This document shows positions 1 to 11,293 of a DNA stretch of 64,000 nt, one piece after another. Source of the stretch: Utricularia gibba (taxonomy: Eukaryota; Streptophyta; Magnoliopsida; Lamiales; Lentibulariaceae); NCBI GenBank assembly GCA_002189035.1, contig NEEC01000008.1, positions 1,116,001 to 1,180,000 of the forward strand. The letters are read 5' to 3'. The notes beneath the pieces were generated by a model. The model did no database searches. It was not told the origin of the DNA and was given only the letters and a program-made list of their open reading frames with translations. Numbering within the stretch: the stretch's first letter is position 1; the number at the start of each line of letters is the position of its first letter. The translations under genes and the position numbers were made by a program.

Positions 1-576
1 GGTTAACAACAGACAGGGGCAGAAATGCCAAGAAGAAGATAACCAGGGAAGGGACCCTCCCCTTCCTCCCTATCTCCTTTTTTGCCCAGACCACTAGCTT
101 GCTTGGTGTTGTACATATTTAACTCTCCTGTTATTCACATCATTGCATCTGCTCTGGTACAACTGAAGGTCACTGCCCCTTGTGTTTCGCTAGGACTCTG
201 AAACTTGATAAAACCCACTACATCATGATCAACACCAATTGGGTTCTGATGCTAAACCAGCTTCTGATTGCTGAGTAAGGGGGCAGTGAGCGAGTACTCA
301 ACTTTGGGCCTGCGTATTAATGCATGGTTAATGCTCAATAATGCTAACTGATTTCCATCGATTATATTAATTACGACTATTTATTGTGACATTGATTATG
401 GGTATTTCTTATTGTTCTAATTATCTGCATCATGATGCTACAAGATGCAAACAACCAGCCCCAGCTTCCCTCCTATTTGCATTTGAGATTCTTCCTCATC
501 ATTTCAAAATTAAATAATCATCCTGAAAAGGCATAATACTTGTTTTCCTGATGAAGTGAGCCTGGTCTTACAGGTT
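1..576. other. spacer, no gene recognised
   Basis: This stretch lies downstream of the S20 gene, which ends at 577 on the minus strand, and probably includes its 3' UTR. I see no open frame of convincing length and no RNA gene. Base composition is mixed, with an AT-rich part near 300–540. Confidence 0.5.
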
Positions 577-1571
577 TTATGCTACTGCTCCTGTGACTGG
601 AGAAGGAGCTGGTGGTGTGTACCACCCAAACTGGATCTCAACGGCCTTCTTTCTTCTTGCCAGCCGGGACTTTCTCCTGGCTCCGGTGTTCCGGTGGAGC
701 GTTCCCACTTTAACAGCCTTGTCGATGACAGAATATGCCTCGGCGATGAGCTTTTCGACGGGGAGAACTTCGTCTGGTTGGGCGTCAGGTTTCTTGCCAA
801 GATCTTCCAGAGCCTCCAGGACCTGAATCATCAAGAGTGCAGAATGCAGTTCGTCTCATCACTAAAGGTTACATTTTGGTGCGTGTTTACAGACCAAAAC
901 TGGAAAACAAGGTGGGTTCAGAAACTAGTAACGAAATCAACATCTCAATGCAACACAGTATTTCTTCCTGTTTAGAGATGATCCTGATATCCTAGACATG
1001 GGGACACCCCTTAGGCTTTAACTCATTCTTCATCAGAAATGATTTGACATAGAATGTGATTAAGTAATATAGCATATTGTTGTACTGGGAAAATTGGCCG
1101 AACGAAAACCTACACAAAAAGCTAACCTTCTTCATTCGGGTTCTGATTTCAGATTTCTTAGCCTTGTTATAGAGTCGTCTCTTCTCCGCCTGGCGAGCTC
1201 GCTTCGCAGCAGAATCTGGCTTCTTACCACCAACCTCCGCGGCGCATATTACTGATAGTCGATTTGAACCACCAACTCCCACTGGAAACACCGGCCTGAA
1301 TCCTACAAATCCCATAAACAAAAACACAAAACTAAAATGGGGGCACCCAATAAGCGCGTCAGCGAACCCCGCGATACAAAATCGAAGCAAGAAGATATAA
1401 AGACGATGAGGGCGCAGTTTTTCCACCTGCAGAAAGGAGATCAGAGGACGATGAAAGGCTGAGATTCTTGAATGCCGGAATGGGAGGAGCCGCGCGAGAG
1501 AGAGTCCTGAGGTTTGCAGGCGAAGGCGGCGCCCAACAGGAAAAGCAAGCCGAAAACGCTCCCGCTGCCAT
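577..1571 (-). CDS. RPS20: 30S ribosomal protein S20, chloroplastic (bS20c)
   Basis: Nuclear gene for the plastid small-subunit protein S20, which binds 16S rRNA during 30S assembly. Three exons (1427–1571, 1127–1302, 577–822) sum to 567 nt, 188 aa, intact. Exon 1 encodes an Ser/Ala/Pro-rich, acid-poor N-terminus typical of a chloroplast transit peptide. Exon 2 carries the basic start of S20 (KRARQAEKRRLYNKAKKSE). Exon 3 carries the C-terminal half with GTLHRNTGARRKSRLARRKK, the most conserved S20 block. The ATG at 1571 was chosen because it opens the transit peptide and the exon-1 donor CAG|GTGGAA keeps frame. The next gene on the same strand is PSMD5-like; in Arabidopsis the homologues are also adjacent (At3g15190 and At3g15180, from memory). 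Confidence 0.93.
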
Positions 1572-2002
1572 GTGCTTAGCTTCGCTTCCGACGCAGCAGT
1601 GAACGAGCTTCTTTGAAGAAGAAACAACCTTATCCTTAAAGTCGCCGTTGCCTACTAAACACGTTTTAAGAATAAGGCGAATTGTCAGTTTTGCACATTT
1701 CAACTCTTCTATCATCATCATGACACATGGGTAAAACTGTAATTCTGTTGGTCATGATATTGGGTCGGGTCGGACCAGCGGTTAAGGTAACCGGTAACCC
1801 TTCCAGAAAGAAAGAAAGAAACAGCAGGAGGCCTCCAGCAACAAATGAGGAGGCTTCATGCAGTGCATAAAGAAACAAAGCAGAAGGGAAACAGCTACGT
1901 TTCACAAGCATTTGAGTTAAGCATCAAGTACACAAAAGAAACTGCCGACTTCTCTGCAATTCATGTACCAGAAATGAGTGAGCGTTTTGGTTGGAGTCAA
2001 TC

Positions 2003-5000
2003 TCAGAATCTCTCTGCTGTCATCACCTGCGGCTGAGCATCAGTTGGCTTCCTTGTGCCATAGGGACCTCTTCTTATTGCTTCCTGTATCTGCGGATTTA
2101 AAAGCTTGAAGCGTTATCACCAACTGCCTACCAAGTAAACTGCTGGGAGTGCTAGATACCTTTGAAGAAGCGAAAGCAAAGGCAGGATCATTGTTGAGAG
2201 TGATGGCTGATGATAAGGCTCGGGAGATTGCTTCGCAGCACCGATGTCTGGCTTCCATTCCTGCCGGATGGTTTGAGTTTAGAAAACAAATGTTTGGTCA
2301 GGTAGGGAGGACTGGAAGAACAGAGACTAAATATTTGGAGACCTATTTTTTTGGTCTCTCTGTATGTGTCGGTCACTAGATCAACTATCTGGGGTTTTGA
2401 CAGAATTTCCATCAAGCACCATGATCGAGCTACAGTCCCAGTAATCAGTCTGTATCCCTGTATTTTTCAAATAGAAACACAGCAAAATATATCAGAGACT
2501 GATCATATACTGCAGCATGTGAACATACAAAAAATGCTCCCTAAAAGGGAAGTTTAAACAATGATGAATCAGCCTTTCGGGGTAGAAGTTTCGTTAAAGA
2601 ACTCTTAGAAGAAATAGAACAAGAATTCAAAAAAGAATCCTGTGGCATATTCTCACCGCAATACGGATTTCAGAGTCCTGTTGCAGAACCGAAAGGAGGA
2701 GACCCTGCAATCATTTTCAATAGATAATTACTAACAAGCTCAACTAATCAGGAACTCTAGGCAAGCTAAAAAGTGAGTCCATCTTCATGGAAGGTAAGCA
2801 TAAAGAAATGCAATGACGTTGTAGAAAGCCTAGAGTCATGACTTACAGATGGAGTCAGCTTGGATGTATTGGAGGCTTTGTCGTAAATTAATCTTCTAAA
2901 GTTTTCTTCTACCTCACTATTTAGGACAACAGTATTTTCCGACCGTTTCTCACCTGCTATGTTTGCAAGAGAGTGCAGGGCTGCCTATATGTCCATTAAG
3001 AATTGCGTTATAAAATTAGAAAGAATCAACATCTAATTCCGGAAATCTTTGTTTGACAAAAAAAAAAAAAAAAAAAAGCCCATGATGCTATGATCTTGCA
3101 GTAAGTGAAATATACTTATGTCCAGCAAATGAGAAATGAGCTTTTTAGAGACACTTCTTTTAAGCAGCGTTGACTACAAATAAGATTATACGTTATTACT
3201 TACCAGCTGTTTTCCGTGATGTTGTTGATCAAAAGCAGCATTAACAACATGTCTTGCAACGGAGGGTAAGTATGATAAAAGCAAAGTTGCTCCCTGGAAC
3301 GCTGTCGCATTGAATAAGAAGATACGAATAGTCATCTTTATCTGCAGGCTCAACGCTTATAGTTGGGAAATCCATGCATGGGGTTCAAAGAATACAAGTA
3401 AAGGCATCACATTGTGTCTTGAAACTTTGATAAAATTCTATGAAACAAACGAAGCTCTGAATAGATGATGAAAATCATATTTGCTGATCAAAATAAAAGA
3501 TGATGAAAATCTAAGATCAGTAAATCTAGGAGCAACTCACATGATCCAACTTGACCCAGTGCTTCAAGTGCACATTCACATTCATCAGATTCTTGACTTT
3601 CTATGAGATCAAACCTTCCATCGATAGCTATGAGAACTTTTCTAAAAGCTGTAATAAAATGAAATCCCTTAGAAGTTCCAAAGACACATCTAAAAAGTTT
3701 TTTCCATGATTGCATAAAAAGTTAATATGGACAGCAAAGATCAAGGTGAAAGTATTCTTGAGAGAGCTCCAAGTACCCCTCCGTTCAAGCAAACAACCTC
3801 TCACAACTAGGAATCGCAGATAATGGGTCAAACCAATGTAACTATCATGATAAAATTTCTAGTGAAACAAAAGCCTTATATGCATCATCCTTAGATTATC
3901 AGTTAGATCAATTTAAAACTCATACTAAATAACTTCTGAAAGCCATGCCCAAACCAAAAAGAGCATACTGACCCCGAAGAAACATAAAAGTAAGGTGAAG
4001 CAAATGCGCCACAAGCTATCTCCGAAAATTCCCACATGAAACAAATTTTTTTGAATTATGAAAAGCAGGCAATCAAGCCTGTTTGCATGCTTGAATGAAT
4101 ATGGGAAGCAAGTAGACAGAAATTTTTAAGGACAGCTTGCCAGATTCAGTGATGAATGCAAAAGCATTTTCATTAGATAAAAGCCTTCCAGTAATCATCA
4201 TTGATCTGGATCTTAAAATTGAATCTGCAGATGCATTGCTGGAGAAAGAGGCACATATTACAAAGCAAATAAACAAGATGGAGAGATTACACATGGGAAT
4301 CAATGACAGGCTAGACTAACCTGATTATAGAACTAAGTAGCTCGAGAAGGCTGGTTTTTGACAAAAGCATATCACTGTGCTGAACTTCAACCAACTAAAT
4401 TGTAAGAAAACAAAAAACAAAATTAAAAGATTAACTCTGTAAACAACTACTATTTGAAAACATAGCTCAATGATTACAGGAAGTTAAAAAAAAAAGAAAG
4501 AAGACGAATTCTATTTTCTGGAACCGGCATGAACACAAAACTTAGCCATCAAACACTAAATACATCTATTGGTTTATTCGAAACTAAAGCATTTAAAGTA
4601 CTTACCGAAGCCATTGATCTGAACAGAAAACAAAATTAAGGGAATACACAGCACTCAGCATGCAAACTCAACCTCACAACATGAACAGAAACTTAAGACA
4701 GATGAAGGCAATATATGTTGAAAATCTCACCTCGTAAAGAATTTCTAGCACGCTCAGAGTGACTAAAGTATCATTTGTACTCTCGAATTCAGCCTCAAAA
4801 AGACTTAGAAGATTTGATTTAGATATTTCAGCTGCCACTGAGCTAGATATTGAGAAGAGCCTCTGTATCAATGCCAGGATTCTAACCCTTCCCTTCACAA
4901 ATTAAAATTAAATCAGTGTCGGTGGAAATCAAGTAGAGCAAAATTGAAGCCATGAAAAAAGTAAATGCATAGATGGTTAAGCATAAACACCAACACCATA

Positions 5001-6500
5001 TGTACGAAGTGGAAAAAGAGAAACTGGGTGACGCAAATTTTAAAGAGCACCAACAACACAAGCATATATGGAGCTAATCCAGACAACATAAAACAACATA
5101 TTCACTAAAGAATTAACTGGGCTAATATGAATATAATTACCAAAAAATTTATCAGGGTAAACATGCATGTACAATCCACACGTAGAGTTCATATTTAGAA
5201 GTAAACCAGAACAATTATGTACCACTGATGAACTTTTTTTGGCTAAATATCCAAGATGTGTAGCTTCATTGGCATCTTCCGGAAATATAACCTCCTGAAG
5301 CAAATTCACAGCTTTGATGTCAGATAAAAACGTGTTGGAGAATGTGAAGATACAACAAAAAGGCACGTACCAAACCATTGGGATGGCCAGCTAAAGCTAC
5401 AATTGCATCCATAGATGCAGCAAACACTTGCTCATCACTTCAAGAACAAGGAAACATATAAGAGAGAATTCAACTCCGATAAATTACAATAAACATGAGA
5501 GACGAGCTAAACCAATCCCTCATCCAGAAAATGCAATGCTTTTAGTGAATAAAATGGGGGAGGCAATAGAAAATCTCGAACTGAAAAATAAAAGAATAGA
5601 TTTTTATCGTTTTATAGGGCGCTCCCAAATTCAAAGTTGAAAGCCAAGAGAGAACACTATAGGGCTTACCCATCAACTAAGCAATTGAGAAGAGGAGGAT
5701 ACACATCACATTGATGAATAATTCCGATAGAAATATTACTACTGGAATCCTTCAACAGACAGTATATCTGAAATAACAGAACATACATACGAGAAATGAA
5801 AAACACCAAGAGCATATGAGGTAAAACAGATTTCGTTTCTCGGTCATTTATATGTATCATAAACTTACAGCTATGCATGCCAGACGTCTCACTTTCTGGG
5901 AATCTGCTCCCAGTCCAACTAAAACAAAAGGCTAACAAGAGCGAGAAGGGGAATCATCCCGAGTGTTACGATTGAAAAATCCACAATTACGGATGTAAAT
6001 ATAATCGAACTCATGTTACCATGTAATGTGGGATCAGTGATGCGCCAAACTTGGTTCTAAAAATCCTTTCCAAACAAAGCACCACAGCATTTTCCAGACC
6101 AGGATAATCCAATTTGGTTTGCAAAGCACTGTTGATAAAAAACCAAAGAAATATCAAAATAAAGAATACAAAGACAAATCCATCTGTAAACCAACGAAAT
6201 GAAGAAAGCAAGCATCAAAGACTGCGCATTAGAATCGCCACATGTTTCGAACAAGAAAAATACTTGGATTGTTACTTAATAATTGCAGGTAATGGGAAGC
6301 GGCTGAGAAATTCCTGCGCTGAAGCATCGGAAAAAACTCCTGAATATAAGTGTCAAGCTGTCAACACGTAATCACGGGCACATATAACAATAAAAAATGA
6401 AAAAAGTGTAATGAACCAAACCAGAATGATGAGCAACATCCGAAGCAGCTTCAAGAAACTGACTTGGGTCGATATCGAATTCTCCCTCCATGGCTTGCAT
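2003..6500 (-). CDS. 26S proteasome non-ATPase subunit 5-like (PSMD5/S5b), ARM-repeat protein
   Basis: Many-exon gene for an armadillo/HEAT-repeat protein of the PSMD5 family, a chaperone for assembly of the 19S base. Translated exons in order: 6500–6425 (MEGEFDIDPSQFLEAASDVA); near 6300–6350 (DASAQEFLSRFPLPAII); 6010–6130 (LQTKLDYPGLENAVVLCLER); near 5900 (VGLGADSQKVRRLACIA); 5360–5440 (DEQVFAASMDAIVALAGHPN); 5230–5310; 4730–4900; 4100–4300; 3530–3650; 3200–3270; 2850–2960; 2300–2390; and a last exon ending ...MTAERF-stop at 2003. I traced splice frames for the first four exons and found them intact; the rest are placed by homology-like fit. Two in-frame ATGs exist, 6500 and 6491. Introns contain a 20-base A run (3058–3077). 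Confidence 0.85.
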
Positions 6501-6651
6501 CCGAAGAAAGAAGCTTTTGTGTTTTGGTGTTGTTAAAACCCGGCAACGGTGAGGGCGATTGTGACAAAAAAATTACAGCTAGATCCTTCAAGGGTTGTTA
6601 ATTATATACACACCCCAAAACCCAAACTTCCTTCATTTAGCATTTTAAAAG

Positions 6652-6665
6652 TGGGCCACGGCCCA
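6652..6665. promoter_or_regulatory. paired site II elements (TGGGCC / GGCCCA)
   Basis: TGGGCC at 6652–6657 and its inverse GGCCCA at 6660–6665 form a near-palindrome about 155 bp upstream of the PSMD5-like ATG. Site II motifs (TCP-factor targets) are common in plant promoters of proteasome, ribosome and mitochondrial genes, which fits this gene. No clear TATA box was seen. Confidence 0.55.
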
Positions 6666-6666
6666 T

Positions 6667-7630
6667 CAGAAAATTACATTTTACTGTTGTACGGATGCTT
6701 TACGATAAAAAGTTAGTGCACATCGTGTGTTATTAATTTTCTGAACTAATTATGTTCAATTTTTGAAGATTCTAATTTTTATCCATTTTTAATAAAATAA
6801 TAAATTCAAATTTTTTGATTAACTTCACAAATTATTGAATTTCTTGAATCTATATTTCATAGATTAAATAAGAGATTAATTAAAAAAATTATATTGATTA
6901 CTTTTTAACTATTCTAAAAATATAATTATATAATAAAATTAAATTATAAAATAATTTAATATATTAAAATTTACAATATATAGATATATTTTATTTTATT
7001 AAATTTTATATTACCTTACACAACATTTTTATAATATTAAAACTGATTATATTCAAGTAATCTTAAAATTAATTATATTTTAAATTTTATGAAGTATAAG
7101 GTCAAATTGCAGAACAGATCCTTATGAATGAAAATGTCAACTTATAAATTAATGTGAATTCACCCCTTTAAAATTTAAAATAAAATGAAATTCATAAATT
7201 TAAATTTAAAATATGTTTCATACATAAATTTTAGTTCTATAAATTTAATTGTATAAAAATATCTTTTAAATTGATCAACAATAATTCTAACCCTTTAAAA
7301 CCATGAAACGTTTATTTAAATGATTGGATTAAATTCAAATTATTTTAAAATAAAAAACTAACGATTTAACTAAGTATAACTAGATTACGGTTCAAATGCA
7401 ATTTGATTTTGTTATACAAAAGTGTTAATTTTCTTTAAAAATATAGTAATTTGTTTTCGATATTTTTAATGAAAAAAAATTCACCTACTTGAATCAAATT
7501 ATTTTCCTACCTCTACATTTAATCACTGATATTCCAAAATGGAATACAAGCATCATCATTTCCATAATAAGCAAAAAATATTAATTCCGCGAATTCGAGG
7601 GACGATTTTCTTTGACCCCATTCCGTCGTC
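6667..7630. other. AT-rich intergenic spacer
   Basis: Very AT-rich DNA (about 6720–7530 is mostly A/T homopolymer-like runs) between the divergent PSMD5-like gene and the cysteine-rich peptide gene. I see no coding frame, RNA gene or clear terminal repeats. Confidence 0.6.
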
Positions 7631-7638
7631 TATAAAAG
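7631..7638 (+). promoter_or_regulatory. TATA box of the cysteine-rich peptide gene
   Basis: TATAAAAG lies 46 bp upstream of the first A of the ATG at 7684, a good TATA position for a gene with a short leader. Local composition switches from AT-rich spacer to GC-rich exactly here. Confidence 0.6.
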
Positions 7639-7683
7639 CCGCCGACCGGGGGGAATACAAGGAGAAGGAACCCAAGCGCGGCA

Positions 7684-7947
7684 ATGAGGGTGGCGGCGGT
7701 GGTGGTCGGAATCCTGTTGAGCCTGTGCCTCGGCGGCGCGATGGCGGGGTGGGTGATCGACATTGATCCGAGGCTGTGTAACACCGACAACTGCACAGCC
7801 TTGTGCCAGTTGCTGGACTGCGGGTCTTACAAGTGTCCGGCGGGCTACTGCGTGTTCCCGCCCAACCACGGCAAGAAAGCGTGTCTTTGCAGTCCCAGGC
7901 CCGTCGGCACTCTGCCGGTCGGACCGGGCTCGAGCGTACGAGGATAG
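7684..7947 (+). CDS. small secreted cysteine-rich (defensin-like) peptide
   Basis: Single-exon 87-residue protein. Residues 1–21 (MRVAAVVVGILLSLCLGGAM...) form a classic signal peptide with a hydrophobic core and likely cleavage near AMA|GW. The mature part of about 66 residues has eight cysteines at 32, 37, 41, 46, 51, 56, 67 and 69. Spacing is C-x4-C-x3-C-x4-C-x4-C-x4-C-x10-C-x-C, with a final CLC and a Pro/Gly-rich tail. The C-x3-C and C-x-C pairs recall the defensin-like/LCR superfamily, but no cysteine follows the CxC, so it does not fit the usual eight-cysteine defensin order. It is GC-rich and has its own TATA box and a possible poly(A) signal (AATAAAA, near 8017). Apoplastic peptide, defence or reproductive signalling, is an inference only. 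Confidence 0.75.
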   Translation: MRVAAVVVGILLSLCLGGAMAGWVIDIDPRLCNTDNCTALCQLLDCGSYKCPAGYCVFPPNHGKKACLCSPRPVGTLPVGPGSSVRG

Positions 7948-8850
7948 CCGGAATGTTGGATCCGGTTTTTGAAATTTAGTATTACGATTATGGCCTTGTT
8001 TTACCCTCCCAAAATTAATAAAATTCTCATTTGACGGTTAATAATCTTTTTTAAAAAAATAATTAATAAATTAATAATTATATTTATTTGATATATTATT
8101 ATAAATGTGAATTTATAAAATATATGCATAAAATAATAAAAATTACAAGAATAACAATTCAAATTTTAATCAATATACAAAATTTAATTTTTAAGTTCTA
8201 AAATTGTAAAAAAAGATTTTAAATTATTAAAACCATTCAGCGAAAATCCAAATGATTTTTTCAAATTTTTAAATGGTGAATCGATTGATTTCATATCCAA
8301 CAAAATTTTATAATAATGCTTTTCGTATATAGAGTTTGATGAATTAAAATCACTCGTTATAATTATACAATGTTCATATATCGTGATTTTCGAAGTTTAA
8401 TGAGGTTAATACTATCAGAAGAGGAAGAATGGAAATTCTGTTTATAACGATGTATCATTATAATGATATTAAAAATTAAAATCGAATAATTTTGGTAATA
8501 TGAGAGGTTAAATATATAATTTAATGAATTCGAAATTAAACTGTTTACAAAAAAAAGTAGATTAAAGAATCTATGACGTAATTTTGAAATTGGAAATTTA
8601 AAATTTTTACAATCAACTTCGAATGCCACACTTAAATTACACCCATATGGAATATAATTTAAATTTAATTTATTTATCTAAATGTATTGTTAATTAAAAA
8701 ATATAATGATGAATAGACAGACACAAAGGGAACTGAAATGTTTGGGGTGGGGGTTGCGTGGCAGCCGCTCTGGTGCAGTTGCGAGGGTTGTTTTGATTCT
8801 GAATCTCACTTTTTGACTCCCGTTTTTGGCGATCAAGCAAGGCGAAGACA
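7948..8850. other. AT-rich intergenic spacer
   Basis: 3' flank of the peptide gene, then AT-rich sequence to about 8715, then a GC-richer leader (8735–8850) for the next gene. No coding frame of interest. Confidence 0.55.
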
Positions 8851-9833
8851 ATGGCGGCGAGAGGGGACAACAGGGTTTTGAGGAAGCCCGTTTTCGTAAA
8901 GTAGGCCTGGAACGGAAGGCTACAATCTGGTGGTCAAGGTCATTAAATCCGACGTCGTTTTACAGAAGGGGGCTGCCGCTTCCGCCCACCTACGGAATAG
9001 CCGCATTCCTGAGTGCCTTGTCGTGACGAGACCGCCACCATTTTATTCACTGCCTGTAACGATCAAGGTACGTTCTTTCGAGAAAGCCCGATCATCTGGC
9101 TTGACGTTTTTGTCTCACTGTTGTGTTTCTGGATCTTGGCGTTCATGATGAGGATCAATTTTCCCGTTTTCTCTTTTTCGTTGAAGATATTGGTCTTGCG
9201 CCTTTTATGTTGCCAGATTATTTAGTTTTGAAGGCCTTGGTCGTTGTGTTCGAATGAGATGTAGAGGAAAGTGTAAAAACTCTAGTCTTGATGTTGTTTA
9301 TCCAAAAAACCTGAAAATCAGAGCGCCTGCAATGGAAGACGGGGTAAGCAGAACGAGCTTATTTTTACCTTTCATGGAGATGATCAGCTATTTATTAAAC
9401 ATGTTGGCCCTACCGTAACTCTGTATATATTCCATTGGTACTGCTTGCTAGAGCCTTAGTTGAAAATTTGAGGAACAAATTTTGAAGAAATTGTATCTAA
9501 TCTGCAGTGACGTTCAGAGAGCTGTTATGTATAAGATGACTTGCATCTGTGTGAGATCACCCCTTTGAATTATCCATGTTATACAAGGACTTAATGGATG
9601 CCTAGTTGTATTATGACTTGCGCTTCCCCTCGTGTCCCTCAGTCGACCTGATGATGCCTGGAACAACAATCGTCCTTAGAAATGCAAAGGTTGACATGTT
9701 CAAGGGATGCATGAGGCTGGCTGTTGACAAATGGGGTCGCATCGAGGCAACTCAAACAGCTGCATTCATCGTGAAAGAAGACATCAATCTGTCATCGATT
9801 GAATATGAGCTGGTAGAGTTTGCAAACCACTGA
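8851..9833 (+). pseudogene. At4g28440-like OB-fold single-strand-binding protein, exon 1 disrupted
   Basis: Two-exon gene of the plant At4g28440-like OB-fold family (small nucleic-acid-binding proteins of about 140 aa). Exon 1 is 8851–9067 (donor AAG|GTACG). Exon 2 is 9643–9833, intact, encoding MPGTTIVLRNAKVDMFKG... through LVEFANH-stop. Exon 1 begins MAARGDNRVLRKPVFVK, then hits TAG at 8902. The family's next residues resume one frame over (PGTEGYNLVVKVIKSDVVLQ), so about 11 bases are missing after position 8901. A second one-base loss near 9023 breaks the frame after RIPECLV; GDETATILFTACNDQ is readable only in a third frame. Splice sites and exon 2 look unspoiled, so this is either a recent pseudogene or a sequence/assembly error. 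Confidence 0.8.
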
Positions 9834-11279
9834 ACTAATAAAGCTTTCCTGAACATGGAACGCTCGTATGGCTCAAGCAGAGTTACCAAACATTGCCTTC
9901 TTCTGCTGCCTTTTTTGTGTATGCAGCAGCGTGCTTACTCCCATTTGACAGACAGAGTGCATTTCAGGTGGATACATATAGTCTGTGTAGCTGTTGATTT
10001 TGGTATTGAAGCTTAGCTTGCTCGTGATTAGGCGCTTGTGTATGTACCCATCTCTTTACTCTAGTTCATAAGGGGAACCCACAATTCCAAGAAGTTTCAG
10101 GACAGGATGGTTAAATTCCATGTGAGACAACCAAAAAAGGCTGCAAACCTCGCATTTGTTGAGCTAATGACTTGGCAACATATGTGGTTTTAGTTAAATA
10201 ATTGAGTTAGCATAAGATTAGGTGTGGATAGGACGATGCAGTGGACCAGATAAGCTTTGAATTGAGGTAAAATATGCAAAATTCGTGGGTGGACCGGATC
10301 ATCGCTTTGAGGGTACTGTTCGCCAGTCCAAAAGGGGAGGTGAATAAAAGCCTTTTGAGCGTTATTTGGTTCATATTTTTTACCTACAAACAAGGGATTG
10401 TGCGTCAAGGAAGAACAGAACCCTTTCTTCTACCTCATATCTTCTCTTGGATCCAGCCTTTGGACTGATCATCTGGGTAATGCTTTTAGAAAACAAATGA
10501 ACATCTGTCACGAATGATTCATGTCGTGTTTGTTTCATCGATTGCAGCATCTGGGTTCGTAAAAAGTCATTGTCTTGGCGGGCTTTGTCTCTTGATTGTT
10601 GATTCTTTTCATCGTGGATCAGTTTCTCGGGCTTTTATGGATTAGGGTTTTTGTTGATCTTTTTTAGATGTTTTCGCAGGAATTGGGTGTTTAATTTATT
10701 CGATTGTTTCCTGTTGGTAATTCTCAAAGGCTGGAACTAGCGGAGCTTGAAGTGTTTTTCATGATTAAAAGGTTAGCGCGTTGTTTTTCTCGTTCCCGTT
10801 TGCAGTTTTATTGGCTTCATGATCTTGCTTCTTCTGATGGTTATATTTTCCGGACGCTGCTTTTCTTAGATCAGAGAAAAGTTTGTTTCCGTCGTACTAT
10901 TTTCTTACAAGTTCAGAGATTTGGGCATTCTGACCAAGCTGTCGCCAAGTTTTTTCCCAAAATTATGGTCCTATTCTGCACGTTGTTTTTCCCTGAAATT
11001 TTGAATGTTTCAGCATGCTAATCGTGTCATGCTGAAACTGTTTAGTCCGATGAATGTTGAAAATAAGGTTCTGGATCAGAACCTGCTTGAGGTTGCTAGT
11101 TGACCTTTAGAGACATTCATGTGCTGAATTTCTTATTTGTTCCCTTGCAAATATTTTTGCTTGAAAAAATGTTGAGTGAACGAGTTTCTGTTCATTTCGG
11201 TTTCTGTGCTATACCTAGTTCCCTTGCAAATGTTTTTCACATACCTGACATTCATCTGTTTCATGGTTGTTTAAACTAG
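9834..11279 (+). other. 3' flank of the OB-fold gene and 5' leader of the RING gene
   Basis: No coding exon recognised. About 9834–10080 looks like 3' UTR of the preceding gene. The segment from about 10400 on is T-rich in intron style and ends with an acceptor (TAAACTAG|GG, 11278–11279), so the RING gene probably has a non-coding first exon near 10400–10560 and a long 5' UTR intron. Confidence 0.45.
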
Positions 11280-11293
11280 GGTTCTCACTCAAC

